From positions 124,001 through 188,000 of the forward strand of contig CAVUOB010000015.1 of NCBI GenBank assembly GCA_963743035.1: a stretch of 64,000 nucleotides of DNA, in the 5' to 3' direction. The position numbers were made by a program, and so were the translations under genes. Within the stretch, counting starts at the first letter, position 1. The number at the start of each line of letters is the position of its first letter. The stretch comes from PALSA-911 sp963743035 (GTDB lineage Bacteria > Pseudomonadota > Alphaproteobacteria > Acetobacterales > Acetobacteraceae). The notes beneath the pieces were generated by a model. It was not told the DNA's origin and searched no databases. It saw nothing but the letters and a program-made list of their open reading frames with translations. This document shows, piece by piece, positions 39,327-47,210 of this stretch.

Positions 39327-40391
39327 ATGTCAGAAGCCAGTTCCCCCGACGAACACCCCGTCAAATTCGACCTGCTGGCCGAAAATCCCGTCTACAAGCC
39401 GTTCCGCTATCCCTGGGCCTACGAGGCCTGGCTGACCCAGCAGCGCGTGCACTGGCTGCCCGAGGAAGTGCCGCTGGCGGACGACGTCAAGGACTGGCAC
39501 CGCAACCTCACCGATGCCGAGCGCAACCTGCTCACCCAGATCTTCCGCTTCTTCACCCAGGCGGATGTCGAGGTGAACAACTGCTACATGAAGCACTACA
39601 GCCAGGTGTTCAAACCCACCGAGGTGCTGATGATGCTGTCGGCCTTCTCGAACATCGAGACGGTGCACATCGCCGCCTACAGCCATCTGCTCGACACCAT
39701 CGGCATGCCCGAGCTCGAGTACTCGGCCTTCATGAAATACAAGGAAATGAAGGACAAGTACGACTACATGCAGGGCTTCCGGGTGGACAGCAAGCATGAG
39801 ATCGCCAAGACCCTGGCCGCGTTCGGCGCCTTCACCGAGGGCCTGCAGCTGTTCGCCTCCTTCGCCATCCTGCTGAACTTCCCCCGCTTCGGGAAGATGA
39901 AGGGGATGGGGCAGATCATCTCCTGGTCGGTGCGCGACGAGAGCCTGCATTGCATATCCATCATCAAGCTGTTCCGCACCTTCGTGCAGGAAAACCCGGA
40001 AATCTGGACCGAGGAGCTGAAGCGCGACATCTACCTCACCTGCGCCACCATCATCGATCACGAGGACGCCTTCATCGACCTGGCGTTTGAGGCGGGCGCG
40101 GTCGAGGGCCTGACCTCGCGCGAAGTGAAGGAATATATCCGCTACATCGCCGACCGCCGCCTGACCCAGCTCGGGCTGAACGAGCTGTTCCATGTCAGCC
40201 GCAACCCGCTGCCCTGGCTGGACGACATGCTGAACGCCGTGGAGCACGCGAACTTCTTCGAGAACCGCGCCACCGAGTACAGCAAGGCCTCGACCGTCGG
40301 GACCTGGGAGGACGCGTTCGGCGACCCGGCCCCCGCCGAAGCCGCCCCCGCCGAACCCGCGACCACCGCGGGGCCGCTGCCCGCGGAATGA
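39327..40391 (+). CDS. nrdB: Ribonucleoside-diphosphate reductase, beta subunit (class I)
   Basis: Makes the tyrosyl radical used to reduce ribonucleotides. In its 354 residues the metal ligands line up with E. coli: Asp80, Glu111 and His114 with the radical Tyr118 (IETVHIAAY), then Glu in GAFTEGLQLF and Glu/His in VRDESLHCIS. So it is a tyrosyl-radical enzyme rather than the Phe-containing Mn/Fe type. The C-terminus is an Ala/Pro/Glu tail. No nrdA lies beside it; upstream is the divergent antiporter and downstream a small-protein gene. Confidence 0.96.
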   Translation: MSEASSPDEHPVKFDLLAENPVYKPFRYPWAYEAWLTQQRVHWLPEEVPLADDVKDWHRNLTDAERNLLTQIFRFFTQADVEVNNCYMKHYSQVFKPTEVLMMLSAFSNIETVHIAAYSHLLDTIGMPELEYSAFMKYKEMKDKYDYMQGFRVDSKHEIAKTLAAFGAFTEGLQLFASFAILLNFPRFGKMKGMGQIISWSVRDESLHCISIIKLFRTFVQENPEIWTEELKRDIYLTCATIIDHEDAFIDLAFEAGAVEGLTSREVKEYIRYIADRRLTQLGLNELFHVSRNPLPWLDDMLNAVEHANFFENRATEYSKASTVGTWEDAFGDPAPAEAAPAEPATTAGPLPAE

Positions 40392-40741
40392 TCCCGGCCG
40401 GCTCCCCGGACAGCTCCCCGGATGGGCGCGAGTGGCGCATTCCGTGCAATTCTCTCTTGCTGGCTACGGGTAAGATTTATTGAACATATCGCTTGCGCGA
40501 CCCTGGCCTGCGTAGGAATATGGGCGTGTCTGGTCGTCGGCATTCGCTCATTCGGATCGAATTGGGGAACCGGGCATCCGAAGTCGGATGCAGCGCGGGA
40601 TGGTGCGTGGATCGGGCAAGAAGATGCGGAATTTGCACGACCCAGATGCGTGAAGCGTGACAGCTTGCCGATTATCAGTATAAGTTGACAACGAATTCAT
40701 TGACGACAACGGCGCCCCCGGAGCGTCACAGGACTGGAGAC
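40392..40741. other. Gene-free gap after nrdB
   Basis: 350 bases without a supported gene. It holds a perfect TTGACA at 40685-40690 with no matching -10 at normal distance, and the expected promoter of the following small gene. Confidence 0.35.
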
Positions 40742-41041
40742 ATGGGGATTTTGACTGAGGACGCGACACACCAGGCGGAGGAAGGTTTTGGCCGGGAAGA
40801 CGCGCCGGCAACGGCGCCCCGCTACACCCGGCGGCTATCCGACAAGATACTGATCGCGTTCCATCACGCCTGCGATCAGGCCGATTTCGAGGTCGCCGAG
40901 CAGTTGCTCGCCGTGCTGGAAATGATGCTGACCCGCCGCCCGCTGACGCCCGACGGTACGCGGCGCAGAAACATGGAAAGCCTCGTCGCCGCCCATGAAC
41001 GGCTCTGGCATCTGCGCCACCCGCACGTGGAAATGACCTGA
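40742..41041 (+). CDS. Small protein, family A paralog 1, unknown function
   Basis: A 99-residue cytoplasmic protein. Its second part, from RRLSDKILIAFHHACDQADF through VAEQLLAVLEMMLTRRP to HERLWHLRH, is about half identical over 64 residues to the protein at 46865-47140. The pattern AFHxACDQxDxEVAxxL resembles a single TPR- or ankyrin-like helix pair. The first 35 residues are variable and charged. The ATG at 40742 follows GGAG closely; a TTG 19 codons upstream is an alternative. No function known. Confidence 0.75.
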   Translation: MGILTEDATHQAEEGFGREDAPATAPRYTRRLSDKILIAFHHACDQADFEVAEQLLAVLEMMLTRRPLTPDGTRRRNMESLVAAHERLWHLRHPHVEMT

Positions 41042-41075
41042 CCCTCCGGGCCCTGGCAACGTCCAGTCGGCTGGT

Positions 41076-41220
41076 ATCATCCGAATGGACGAAGTCGTTC
41101 GCTAGAGTAGTTTCAGTCAGACCGGAATCGGTCTGGCTGATAAAACTGCTCGATAAAACAAGGTCTAGAGCGATTTCACGTCCGCCACTTGGCGGACATT
41201 CTGAGTGAAAACGCTCTAGA
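41076..41220. repeat. Bipartite hairpin repeat, copy 2, with a relic arm
   Basis: Hairpin 1 (41105-41151, GAATC-containing loop) and hairpin 2 (41164-41220, arms TCTAGAGCG...CGCTCTAGA) are joined by GATAAAACAAGG. Upstream, 41076-41101 matches the right arm of copy 1 (12212-12237) at 21 of 26 positions, so an older hairpin was partly lost. The distal arm contains the TAG stop of the next gene. Confidence 0.85.
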
Positions 41221-41980
41221 ATTCCAGCGCCTGCCCGTCGCGCAGGATCGCGTCCGCTTGCGAGGTGAAGCCGCCCGTTTCCGTGTGCAGGATCAGGCCC
41301 GGAAGCAGCCTCAGCGCGCCGCGCCCCTCCTTGATGCCGCGCAGCAATACCAGCTTGGACTCCCGCCCGGATTTCGGCCAGAGCGGCAGGATGGCGGCGG
41401 CCGGACAACGCGCCGCCAGCATTGCCGCCAGGCAGTCGGGCAGCGCGCTTGCCGGCACGATCAGGGTCAGCGTGCCGCGCGGGCGCAGCAGGGCGCCCAG
41501 GGAAGCGGCCCAGACGGCAAACAATCCCGCATGCGCGCGCTTCGCGCTCTCCCGCGCCGCCAGCCCGGAAGGGGTGCCGGAAGCCGCATGATAGGGCGGA
41601 TTGGCGAAGGCATGGTCGAAGTTGCCGGCGTCTACCCAGCCATCAACCGGCGCGCCGATATCGGCGGTCAGGAACGATAGAAGCTCGAAGCCGTTGCCGG
41701 CCGCATTGGCGCGCGCCAGCGCGGCCATCGCCGGATCGCGCTCCACCCCGACGCCGGCGATGCCCGGCACCCGCGCCGCCAGGCACAGCAGCGCCGCCCC
41801 GGCGCCGGTGCCGGCCTCCACCACAAGCTGCCCGGCCCGGGCGGGGATGCAGGCCGCCAGCAGCACCGGCTCGATGCCGCTGCGAAAGCCGCTGCGCGGC
41901 TGCGCGTAGCGCACCCTGCCGCCCAGCAGATGCCCTTTTGTGGTCTCAGCCTCGGCTTCGGTAATGCCGGCGTCGGCCAT
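41216..41980 (-). CDS. trmN6: tRNA1(Val) adenine-N6 methyltransferase-like protein
   Basis: A 254-residue SAM-dependent methyltransferase. VVEAGTGAGAALLCLAARV is the SAM-binding motif I and FDHAFANPPYHAAS holds the NPPY catalytic motif of N6-adenine methylases of the YfiC/TrmN6 group. GGRVRYAQPRSGFRSGIEPV is the family N-terminal block. The reading frame ends at TAG inside the hairpin repeat. It follows the DUF2007 gene by 8 bases. rRNA or protein methylation is less likely. Confidence 0.87.
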   Translation of the reverse strand: MADAGITEAEAETTKGHLLGGRVRYAQPRSGFRSGIEPVLLAACIPARAGQLVVEAGTGAGAALLCLAARVPGIAGVGVERDPAMAALARANAAGNGFELLSFLTADIGAPVDGWVDAGNFDHAFANPPYHAASGTPSGLAARESAKRAHAGLFAVWAASLGALLRPRGTLTLIVPASALPDCLAAMLAARCPAAAILPLWPKSGRESKLVLLRGIKEGRGALRLLPGLILHTETGGFTSQADAILRDGQALEF

Positions 41981-41988
41981 GGAAGCGG

Positions 41989-42195
41989 TCAGATCTCGCC
42001 GGCATCCGCGAGCAGCCGGCGCGCCCGCGTCTCGTCCTCGTCCGCCACCGCCAGGCGGCGCTGGATGGCGCCGATGCTGCCCTCGACCACGCTCGCATGG
42101 GTGTCCAGCAGCACCGAGCCGATGCCGGCATCGGCCAGCAGGGCGGTCAGAAAGCTCAGCCGGACCGAGTCGTTGGAACGGACGAGAATACGCAT
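41989..42195 (-). CDS. DUF2007 protein, putative signal-transducing protein
   Basis: A 68-residue protein. MRILVRSNDSVRLSFLTALL, then DAGIGSVLLDTHASVVEGSI and DEDETRARRLLADAG, fit the small ferredoxin-like DUF2007 fold. Role unknown. It is divergent from the polyprenyl synthase and upstream of the tRNA methyltransferase, the usual alphaproteobacterial arrangement. Confidence 0.85.
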   Translation of the reverse strand: MRILVRSNDSVRLSFLTALLADAGIGSVLLDTHASVVEGSIGAIQRRLAVADEDETRARRLLADAGEI

Positions 42196-42356
42196 ATGCC
42201 CCCTGACAGGCTCCTTTCTTACGCCGCCCGGGCGGACGGCGCGGCGATATCCGACGCGGACACACGATCCCGGCCCCGCGTGTGGTGCCCGGATGGCTTT
42301 AAGACTAGCTTGTTCGGGGATTAGCCGGCAAATACCCGACGCACGGTCAGGTCGCC

Positions 42357-42386
42357 TTGACCCTGTTTCCGCCGCGCCGATATGTT
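42357..42386 (+). promoter_or_regulatory. Probable promoter of the polyprenyl synthase gene
   Basis: TTGACC at 42357-42362, an 18-base spacer and TATGTT at 42381-42386. Its -10 would overlap the ATG at 42382, which favours a start further in. Confidence 0.4.
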
Positions 42387-42462
42387 GCCTGGGCCATCTG
42401 ACCAGACTGCCGAAACCCAGACTGCTGAATTCGCAGCCGCATTATCCAGCCGGGAGATCAAC

Positions 42463-43551
42463 TTGGGCGCCGCCGCCAGCCTTTTGCAGTCGAGCCCCCC
42501 GCTGCCCGCTCCCGGGCGGCCAGGCGAGGGAGCGGACGGCGTCTTGCCCGCGCCACAAGCTGTCGGCGGAGAGGACGCGCTGACCGTCCTGATCGGTCTG
42601 GTGCAGGACGACCTGCACGCCTGCAACCGCACCATCGTCGCGCACATGAACAGCGAGGTGGCGCTGATCCCCCAGCTGGCGGCGCATATCGTCGCCGCCG
42701 GCGGCAAGCGCCTGCGCCCGCTGCTGACCATCGCCGCCGCGCGCATCTGCGGCTACGACACCGGCGCCCGGCACGTGAAGCTCGCCGCCTGCGTGGAGTT
42801 CATCCACACCGCGACACTGCTGCATGACGACGTCGTGGACGAAAGCGTGCTGCGCCGGGGCCTCGCTTCCGCCAACGCGGTGTTCGGCAACAAGGCCTCG
42901 GTGCTGGTCGGCGATTTTCTGTTCGCCCGCGCCTTCCAGCTGATGGTGGAGGACGGATCGCTGCGGGTGCTGGCCATCCTGTCCCAGGCCGCCGCCACCA
43001 TCGCCGAGGGCGAGGTGCTGCAGCTGGCGACCCAGCGCGACCTATCCACCACCGAGGAACGCTACCTGGACGTGGTGCGCGGCAAGACCGCGGCGCTGTT
43101 CGGCGCCGCCTGCCAGGTCGGCGCCGTCGTCGCCAGCCGCGGGGATGCCGAGGAGGACGCGCTCTCCGCCTATGGCATGAGCCTCGGGATCGCGTTCCAG
43201 CTCGTCGACGACGCGCTGGACTACGCCGCCGACCAGGCGACGCTCGGCAAGACGGTCGGCGACGATTTCCGCGAGGGCAAGATCACTTTGCCGGTGCTGC
43301 TGGCCTTCCAGGCCGGCGATGCCACGGAGCGCGCTTTCTGGACCCGCACCATCGAGGCCGCGGAGCAGACCGAGGCCGACCTCGAGCACGCCATGGAGCT
43401 GATCGCGCGCTGCGGCGCCATCCGGGCGACGCTGGACCGCGCCGCCGGTTTCGCCGATGCCGCCAAGGCCTCGCTGATGGGCTTTGCCGATACGCCGGTG
43501 CGCGCGGCGCTGATGGCGGTGGCGGACTACACGGTCAACCGGGTGCGGTGA
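42463..43551 (+). CDS. ispB: Polyprenyl diphosphate synthase (octaprenyl type)
   Basis: Extends isoprenoid diphosphates to make the ubiquinone side chain. The first Asp-rich motif is in LLHDDVVDES, the second in FQLVDDALDYAAD, and GGKRLRPLL is the family basic motif; GKTVGDDFREGKITLPVLLA is conserved. The TTG at 42463 (362 residues) has GGGAG at good distance; an ATG at 42382 would add 27 poorly conserved residues and fall on the promoter -10. The chain length cannot be read with certainty from the motifs. Confidence 0.9.
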   Translation: MGAAASLLQSSPPLPAPGRPGEGADGVLPAPQAVGGEDALTVLIGLVQDDLHACNRTIVAHMNSEVALIPQLAAHIVAAGGKRLRPLLTIAAARICGYDTGARHVKLAACVEFIHTATLLHDDVVDESVLRRGLASANAVFGNKASVLVGDFLFARAFQLMVEDGSLRVLAILSQAAATIAEGEVLQLATQRDLSTTEERYLDVVRGKTAALFGAACQVGAVVASRGDAEEDALSAYGMSLGIAFQLVDDALDYAADQATLGKTVGDDFREGKITLPVLLAFQAGDATERAFWTRTIEAAEQTEADLEHAMELIARCGAIRATLDRAAGFADAAKASLMGFADTPVRAALMAVADYTVNRVR

Positions 43552-43604
43552 CCGCGCCAGATCGCGCGCATGCAGGCGGCCGGTAAGCTCCCCAGGGTGG
43601 CAAT

Positions 43605-45197
43605 GTGGCCAGCGGAAACATGGCCAGCGGAAACATGGCCAGCGACCTGATCGGCCAGGCGGTCGCCGGCGCGCGCAATCTGGTGCGCGGCACCACCGCG
43701 GCGCTGGACGACCAGCTCAACGAGACGGTGATCCGCCTCGCGGTCACCGGCCTCAGCCGGGCCGGCAAGACCGTGTTCATCACCTCCATGATCCAGAACC
43801 TGCTCGCCCTCGGCCAGGGGCGGGACACGCTGCCGCTGCTCAGCCGGCGGCTGAACGCCGGCGGCGGCCGGCTGCGGTCGGTCCGGGTCGTCCCCGCCGG
43901 GGTGCAGACGATGCCGCATTTCGATTTCGCCGAAAAACTCGCGGACCTGGCCGCGGACCAGCCCAGTTGGCCGCCGCGCACCGAGGATCTGGCGGAGATC
44001 TCGATCCAGCTCGAGATCGCCCGCGGCTCCGCGCTCGGCCGACGGCTCGGCCATCGCCGCATCCGGCTGGACATCCTGGACTATCCCGGCGAATGGCTGC
44101 TGGACCTGCCGCTGCTGCAGCAATCCTTCCTGGACTGGTCGCACGACACCATCGCCCGCCTGCGTCAGCCGCCGCGGCGCGAACTGGCGCAGGACTTCCT
44201 GGATTTCCACGACCACGTGCTGCATCCGGACGATGCCGCCGACGACGCCATGATCCGCCGCGGCAACCGGCTGTACCGCGACGCGATCGAGGCCTGCCGC
44301 TCCCGCCTCGGCCTGCGCTACCTGCAGCCAGGCCGGTTCCTCTGCCCCGGCCCGCGCGGTGATGCGCCGTTCCTGTGGTTCTTTCCGCAATTCCCGGGCC
44401 CGGCGGTGCCGCGCGCCGGCAGCGCCGCTGCGCTGCTGCGCGACCGCTTCGAGGCCTACAAGCGTGAAATCCGCGACAATTTCTTCGACAGCTCCTTCCG
44501 TTCCTTCAGCCGCCAGGTGGTGCTGGTGGACGTGCTCGGCGCGCTGCATGCCGGCCAGGCCTCGTTCGAGGATACCGGCCACGCCATCGCCGACATCGCC
44601 CGCGGCCTGCGCGACGGCTGGGGCTTCTGGAGCCGCCAGCGGCGCCAGGCGCTGTCGGCGCATGTGGGGCAGGGTGCGCAGATCGCCGGGGCGCAACTGA
44701 CCCGGCGCGGCTCGCCCGCGCTCGGCATTCCGCTCAACCTGGCGGCCTCCGTGCTGTCCGGGGTCGTCGCGCCGCGGCCGATCGAGCGGATCGCCTTCGT
44801 CGCCACCAAGGCCGACCACGTGCCGGCGATGAGCCGGGACAATCTGCGCAATCTGCTGCAGGCGCTGGCGAAACCGGCCACCGCGGTGGCGGGGGATGCG
44901 AAGACCGCGGTCAGCTACCACGTCGCCGCCTCCATCCTCTCCACCGTGGACGGCACCGCCCCGCTCGGCGGGCGCAGTGTGGAGGTGGTGCTGGGCGTGG
45001 TGCTCGGCGAGGACACCCGAAGGCCGTTCTACGCCGGCAGCGTGCCGTCCAACATTCCCCCGGCCTCGTTCTGGTCGGACCGGTATTTCGAAATGCCGGT
45101 GTTCCGCCCGCCGCGGATCGACCCTTCCGGCACGCTCGGCATTCCCCATCTCGGACTGGACGAGGTGCTGGACAGCGTGATCGGAGATTTGCTGTGA
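43605..45197 (+). CDS. ycjX: YcjX-family P-loop GTPase-like protein
   Basis: A P-loop NTPase of up to 530 residues. VTGLSRAGKTVFITSMIQNL carries the Walker A (GLSRAGKT) and FVATKADHVP is the NKxD-like block. YcjX proteins are linked to envelope stress and pair with YcjF. The N-terminus contains a 15-base tandem repeat coding MASGN, which gives three possible starts: GTG 43605, ATG 43620 and ATG 43635. The stop overlaps the ycjF GTG (GTGA). Confidence 0.9.
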   Translation: MASGNMASGNMASDLIGQAVAGARNLVRGTTAALDDQLNETVIRLAVTGLSRAGKTVFITSMIQNLLALGQGRDTLPLLSRRLNAGGGRLRSVRVVPAGVQTMPHFDFAEKLADLAADQPSWPPRTEDLAEISIQLEIARGSALGRRLGHRRIRLDILDYPGEWLLDLPLLQQSFLDWSHDTIARLRQPPRRELAQDFLDFHDHVLHPDDAADDAMIRRGNRLYRDAIEACRSRLGLRYLQPGRFLCPGPRGDAPFLWFFPQFPGPAVPRAGSAAALLRDRFEAYKREIRDNFFDSSFRSFSRQVVLVDVLGALHAGQASFEDTGHAIADIARGLRDGWGFWSRQRRQALSAHVGQGAQIAGAQLTRRGSPALGIPLNLAASVLSGVVAPRPIERIAFVATKADHVPAMSRDNLRNLLQALAKPATAVAGDAKTAVSYHVAASILSTVDGTAPLGGRSVEVVLGVVLGEDTRRPFYAGSVPSNIPPASFWSDRYFEMPVFRPPRIDPSGTLGIPHLGLDEVLDSVIGDLL

Positions 45198-46120
45198 GCG
45201 GGGAGGGGCCGCGCTTCCTGGACGAGTCCGCCGCGCCGCCGCCGGCGCCCCCGGCCGAGGACCGGCCCCGGCTGCTGGAGCCGGAGCCCGGCGCCGGCGG
45301 CGTGATCGATTCCGGCTGGAACCCGGCCGACCTGACGCCGCCCCGGCGCGGCATCGGCTCGATCGGCTACGCGCTGCTGGGCGGCTCGGTGCTGTTCCTG
45401 ACCTGGCTGGTGGTCTCGACCGTGTCGCTGGTCCGCGCGCAGTTCGACCTGTCCCCCGCCCTCGGCGCCGCGGTGCTGGCGGCGGTGCTGGCCGGGCTCG
45501 GCCTGGTCGGCTTTGCGGCGTGGTGGGAGCTGCGCGGCCTGCGGGCGCTGCACCAGGTCGACCGGCTGCGCGCCTTGCTGGCCGGCACCGAGCAGAATCT
45601 GGAGTCGGCGCGGGCGCAGAGCCGGGTCTGGCTCGCCCGGGTCGCGCCGCATCTGCCGGATGCGGCGGCCACGGACCGGGCGCTGCAGGGCGCGGCCAGC
45701 CTGGCCGAATTGCGCAGCCTGCTGCGCAACCGCGTGGCCGGGCAGTTGCTGGAACGCGCGAAGCGGATCGGCCGCAATGCCGGCATCCAGGCGGCCGCGG
45801 CGGTCGCTCTGACGCCGCACGCCTCCTGGGACGGGCTGGTGGTCGGTTTGCGCGGCCTCACAGCGATCCGCGAAGTGGCCGAGCTGTTCGGCCTGCGCCC
45901 GGGGCCGGCGGTGTGCTGGGTGCTGCTGCGCCATATCTCCCGCGCGGCGCTGGAGACGATGGCCGCCGATCTGCTGACGCAGAAGGTCACCGACCAGGTC
46001 CTGACCGCCACGCCCTTGCGCCACGTGGCCGCCGCCGTGCCGGAAATGGGCATCGCCGCGGCGCGGCTGTACCGCCTGGCGGTCATCACCGCGAAGGAAT
46101 GCAGCCCGGTCCCGATCTGA
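45194..46120 (+). CDS. ycjF: YcjF-family membrane protein (DUF697-type)
   Basis: A 308-residue inner-membrane protein. A Pro/Glu-rich cytoplasmic start is followed by two helices (YALLGGSVLFLTWLVVSTVS and AAVLAAVLAGLGLVGFAAWW) and the conserved C-terminal domain with AVALTPHASWDGLVVGLRGL and IREVAELFGLRPG. It starts by overlap with ycjX, so the two are co-translated. A strong terminator follows. Confidence 0.9.
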   Translation: MSGEGPRFLDESAAPPPAPPAEDRPRLLEPEPGAGGVIDSGWNPADLTPPRRGIGSIGYALLGGSVLFLTWLVVSTVSLVRAQFDLSPALGAAVLAAVLAGLGLVGFAAWWELRGLRALHQVDRLRALLAGTEQNLESARAQSRVWLARVAPHLPDAAATDRALQGAASLAELRSLLRNRVAGQLLERAKRIGRNAGIQAAAAVALTPHASWDGLVVGLRGLTAIREVAELFGLRPGPAVCWVLLRHISRAALETMAADLLTQKVTDQVLTATPLRHVAAAVPEMGIAAARLYRLAVITAKECSPVPI

Positions 46121-46122
46121 TG

Positions 46123-46144
46123 CCGTCCGAAGGCGGACGGTTTT
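46123..46144 (+). terminator. Rho-independent terminator after ycjF
   Basis: CCGTCCG and CGGACGG around a 4-base loop, followed by TTTT. Confidence 0.8.
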
Positions 46145-46239
46145 CGATACGCATTCGTGCAAGTTAACCGCACGCCGGCCCTGGCATGGCGGCCCTGCTG
46201 TGCCCATTTGCGATTCCAGGATCCTAATGGAGGCGCAAT

Positions 46240-46674
46240 ATGTTCATTTCCGACGTGCTCCGCATAAAGGGGCGCCTGGTTTCCACCGTGTTGCCGTCCG
46301 ACAGCGTCAAGACAGCGGTGCAGATGCTGGCGGACCAGCGCATCGGCGCGGTCGTCGTCCAGGATCAGTGGCAGAAGCTCGTCGGTATTTTCGGCGAGCG
46401 GGAGTTCGCGCAGCTGCTGGCGCGCGACTGGAGCCACGGGCTCGACAGCCGGGTCAAGGATGCCATGAACCACCTGATCATCACCTGCCGGTCCTCCGAC
46501 CGGATCGACGCCGTGCTGGCGGCGATGACCGTCAACAAGATCCGCCACGTGCCGGTCCTGGACGACGGCGCGCTGGTCGGGATCGTGACCATCGGGGATC
46601 TGGTGAAGCACCGGCTGGACGAGAAGGAGCTCGAGACCGGGGTGCTGCTCGAAATCGCGCGCATGAGAACCTGA
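46240..46674 (+). CDS. Tandem CBS domain protein
   Basis: A 144-residue protein made of two CBS motifs, roughly residues 8-62 and 74-130, that bind adenine nucleotides. VKTAVQMLADQRIGAVVV, LVGIFGEREFAQLLA and IRHVPVLDDGALVGIVTIGD are typical. Such stand-alone CBS proteins act as energy sensors, but the partner is unknown. GGAGG precedes the ATG. It is separated from ycjF by a terminator, so it has its own promoter. Confidence 0.92.
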   Translation: MFISDVLRIKGRLVSTVLPSDSVKTAVQMLADQRIGAVVVQDQWQKLVGIFGEREFAQLLARDWSHGLDSRVKDAMNHLIITCRSSDRIDAVLAAMTVNKIRHVPVLDDGALVGIVTIGDLVKHRLDEKELETGVLLEIARMRT

Positions 46675-46749
46675 CCTGCCTGCGCGATCACCGATCCGGA
46701 ACGGCACGCGGCCCGGCGCGCCCGAACCTAGGCTGGCGTTCAATGGGTG

Positions 46750-46777
46750 TTGACCGCGAGACCGTAAAAATTACAGA
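46750..46777 (+). promoter_or_regulatory. Possible promoter of the family A paralog 2 gene
   Basis: TTGACC at 46750-46755, a 16-base spacer and TACAGA at 46772-46777 in an AT-rich patch 88 bases before the start. Confidence 0.4.
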
Positions 46778-46864
46778 ATATTCATCTTTACATCGGTATA
46801 GTTGCCTGCGGGGACTGGTGGGACCGCCGACGTCCTGCTCTCGGGAATGGGGAAAGGGAGTTCG

Positions 46865-47140
46865 ATGCATCATTCGACCGACCAGCCTTTCGCTCCGCCT
46901 GCCGCCAGCGCGGCTTCCTGCCCGAACCGGCGGCTCTCCGATGCGCTGCTGAAGGCTTTCCACCAGGCCTGCGACCAGCGCGACGTGGAGGTTGCCACGC
47001 GGCTGGCCGACATCCTCGATGAGATGCTTACCCGTGGGCCGATCGGCCAGGCGCCCGTCGAGCGCCGCAGGGTGGAAACCACCGCCGAGGTGCATCTGCG
47101 GCTCTGGCACCTGATCCACGACAAACCGGCCGCCCGATAG
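46865..47140 (+). CDS. Small protein, family A paralog 2, unknown function
   Basis: A 91-residue protein paralogous to the one at 40742-41041. Shared pattern: RRLSDALLKAFHQACDQRDV, EVATRLADILDEMLTRGP and HLRLWHLIH. The strong AAAGGGA site before the ATG at 46865 decides the start over upstream GTG/ATG codons. The N-terminal 20 residues are different from paralog 1 and Pro/Ala-rich. It has its own promoter-like region and a terminator at 47181. Function unknown. Confidence 0.78.
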   Translation: MHHSTDQPFAPPAASAASCPNRRLSDALLKAFHQACDQRDVEVATRLADILDEMLTRGPIGQAPVERRRVETTAEVHLRLWHLIHDKPAAR

Positions 47141-47180
47141 GTCGCCCCAATAAGTCGCCAAATAGCCGCCCCGGCAAAGC

Positions 47181-47204
47181 CGGCCGGGGATTTTTCCCCG
47201 GCCG
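47181..47204. terminator. Bidirectional terminator between convergent genes
   Basis: CGGCCGGGG, loop ATTTTT and the exact complement CCCCGGCCG. Confidence 0.75.
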
Positions 47205-47210
47205 TATCGC

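Noticed and set aside
40685..40720. A perfect TTGACA as promoter of small protein paralog 1
   Set aside because: No -10-like hexamer lies 16-18 bases downstream.
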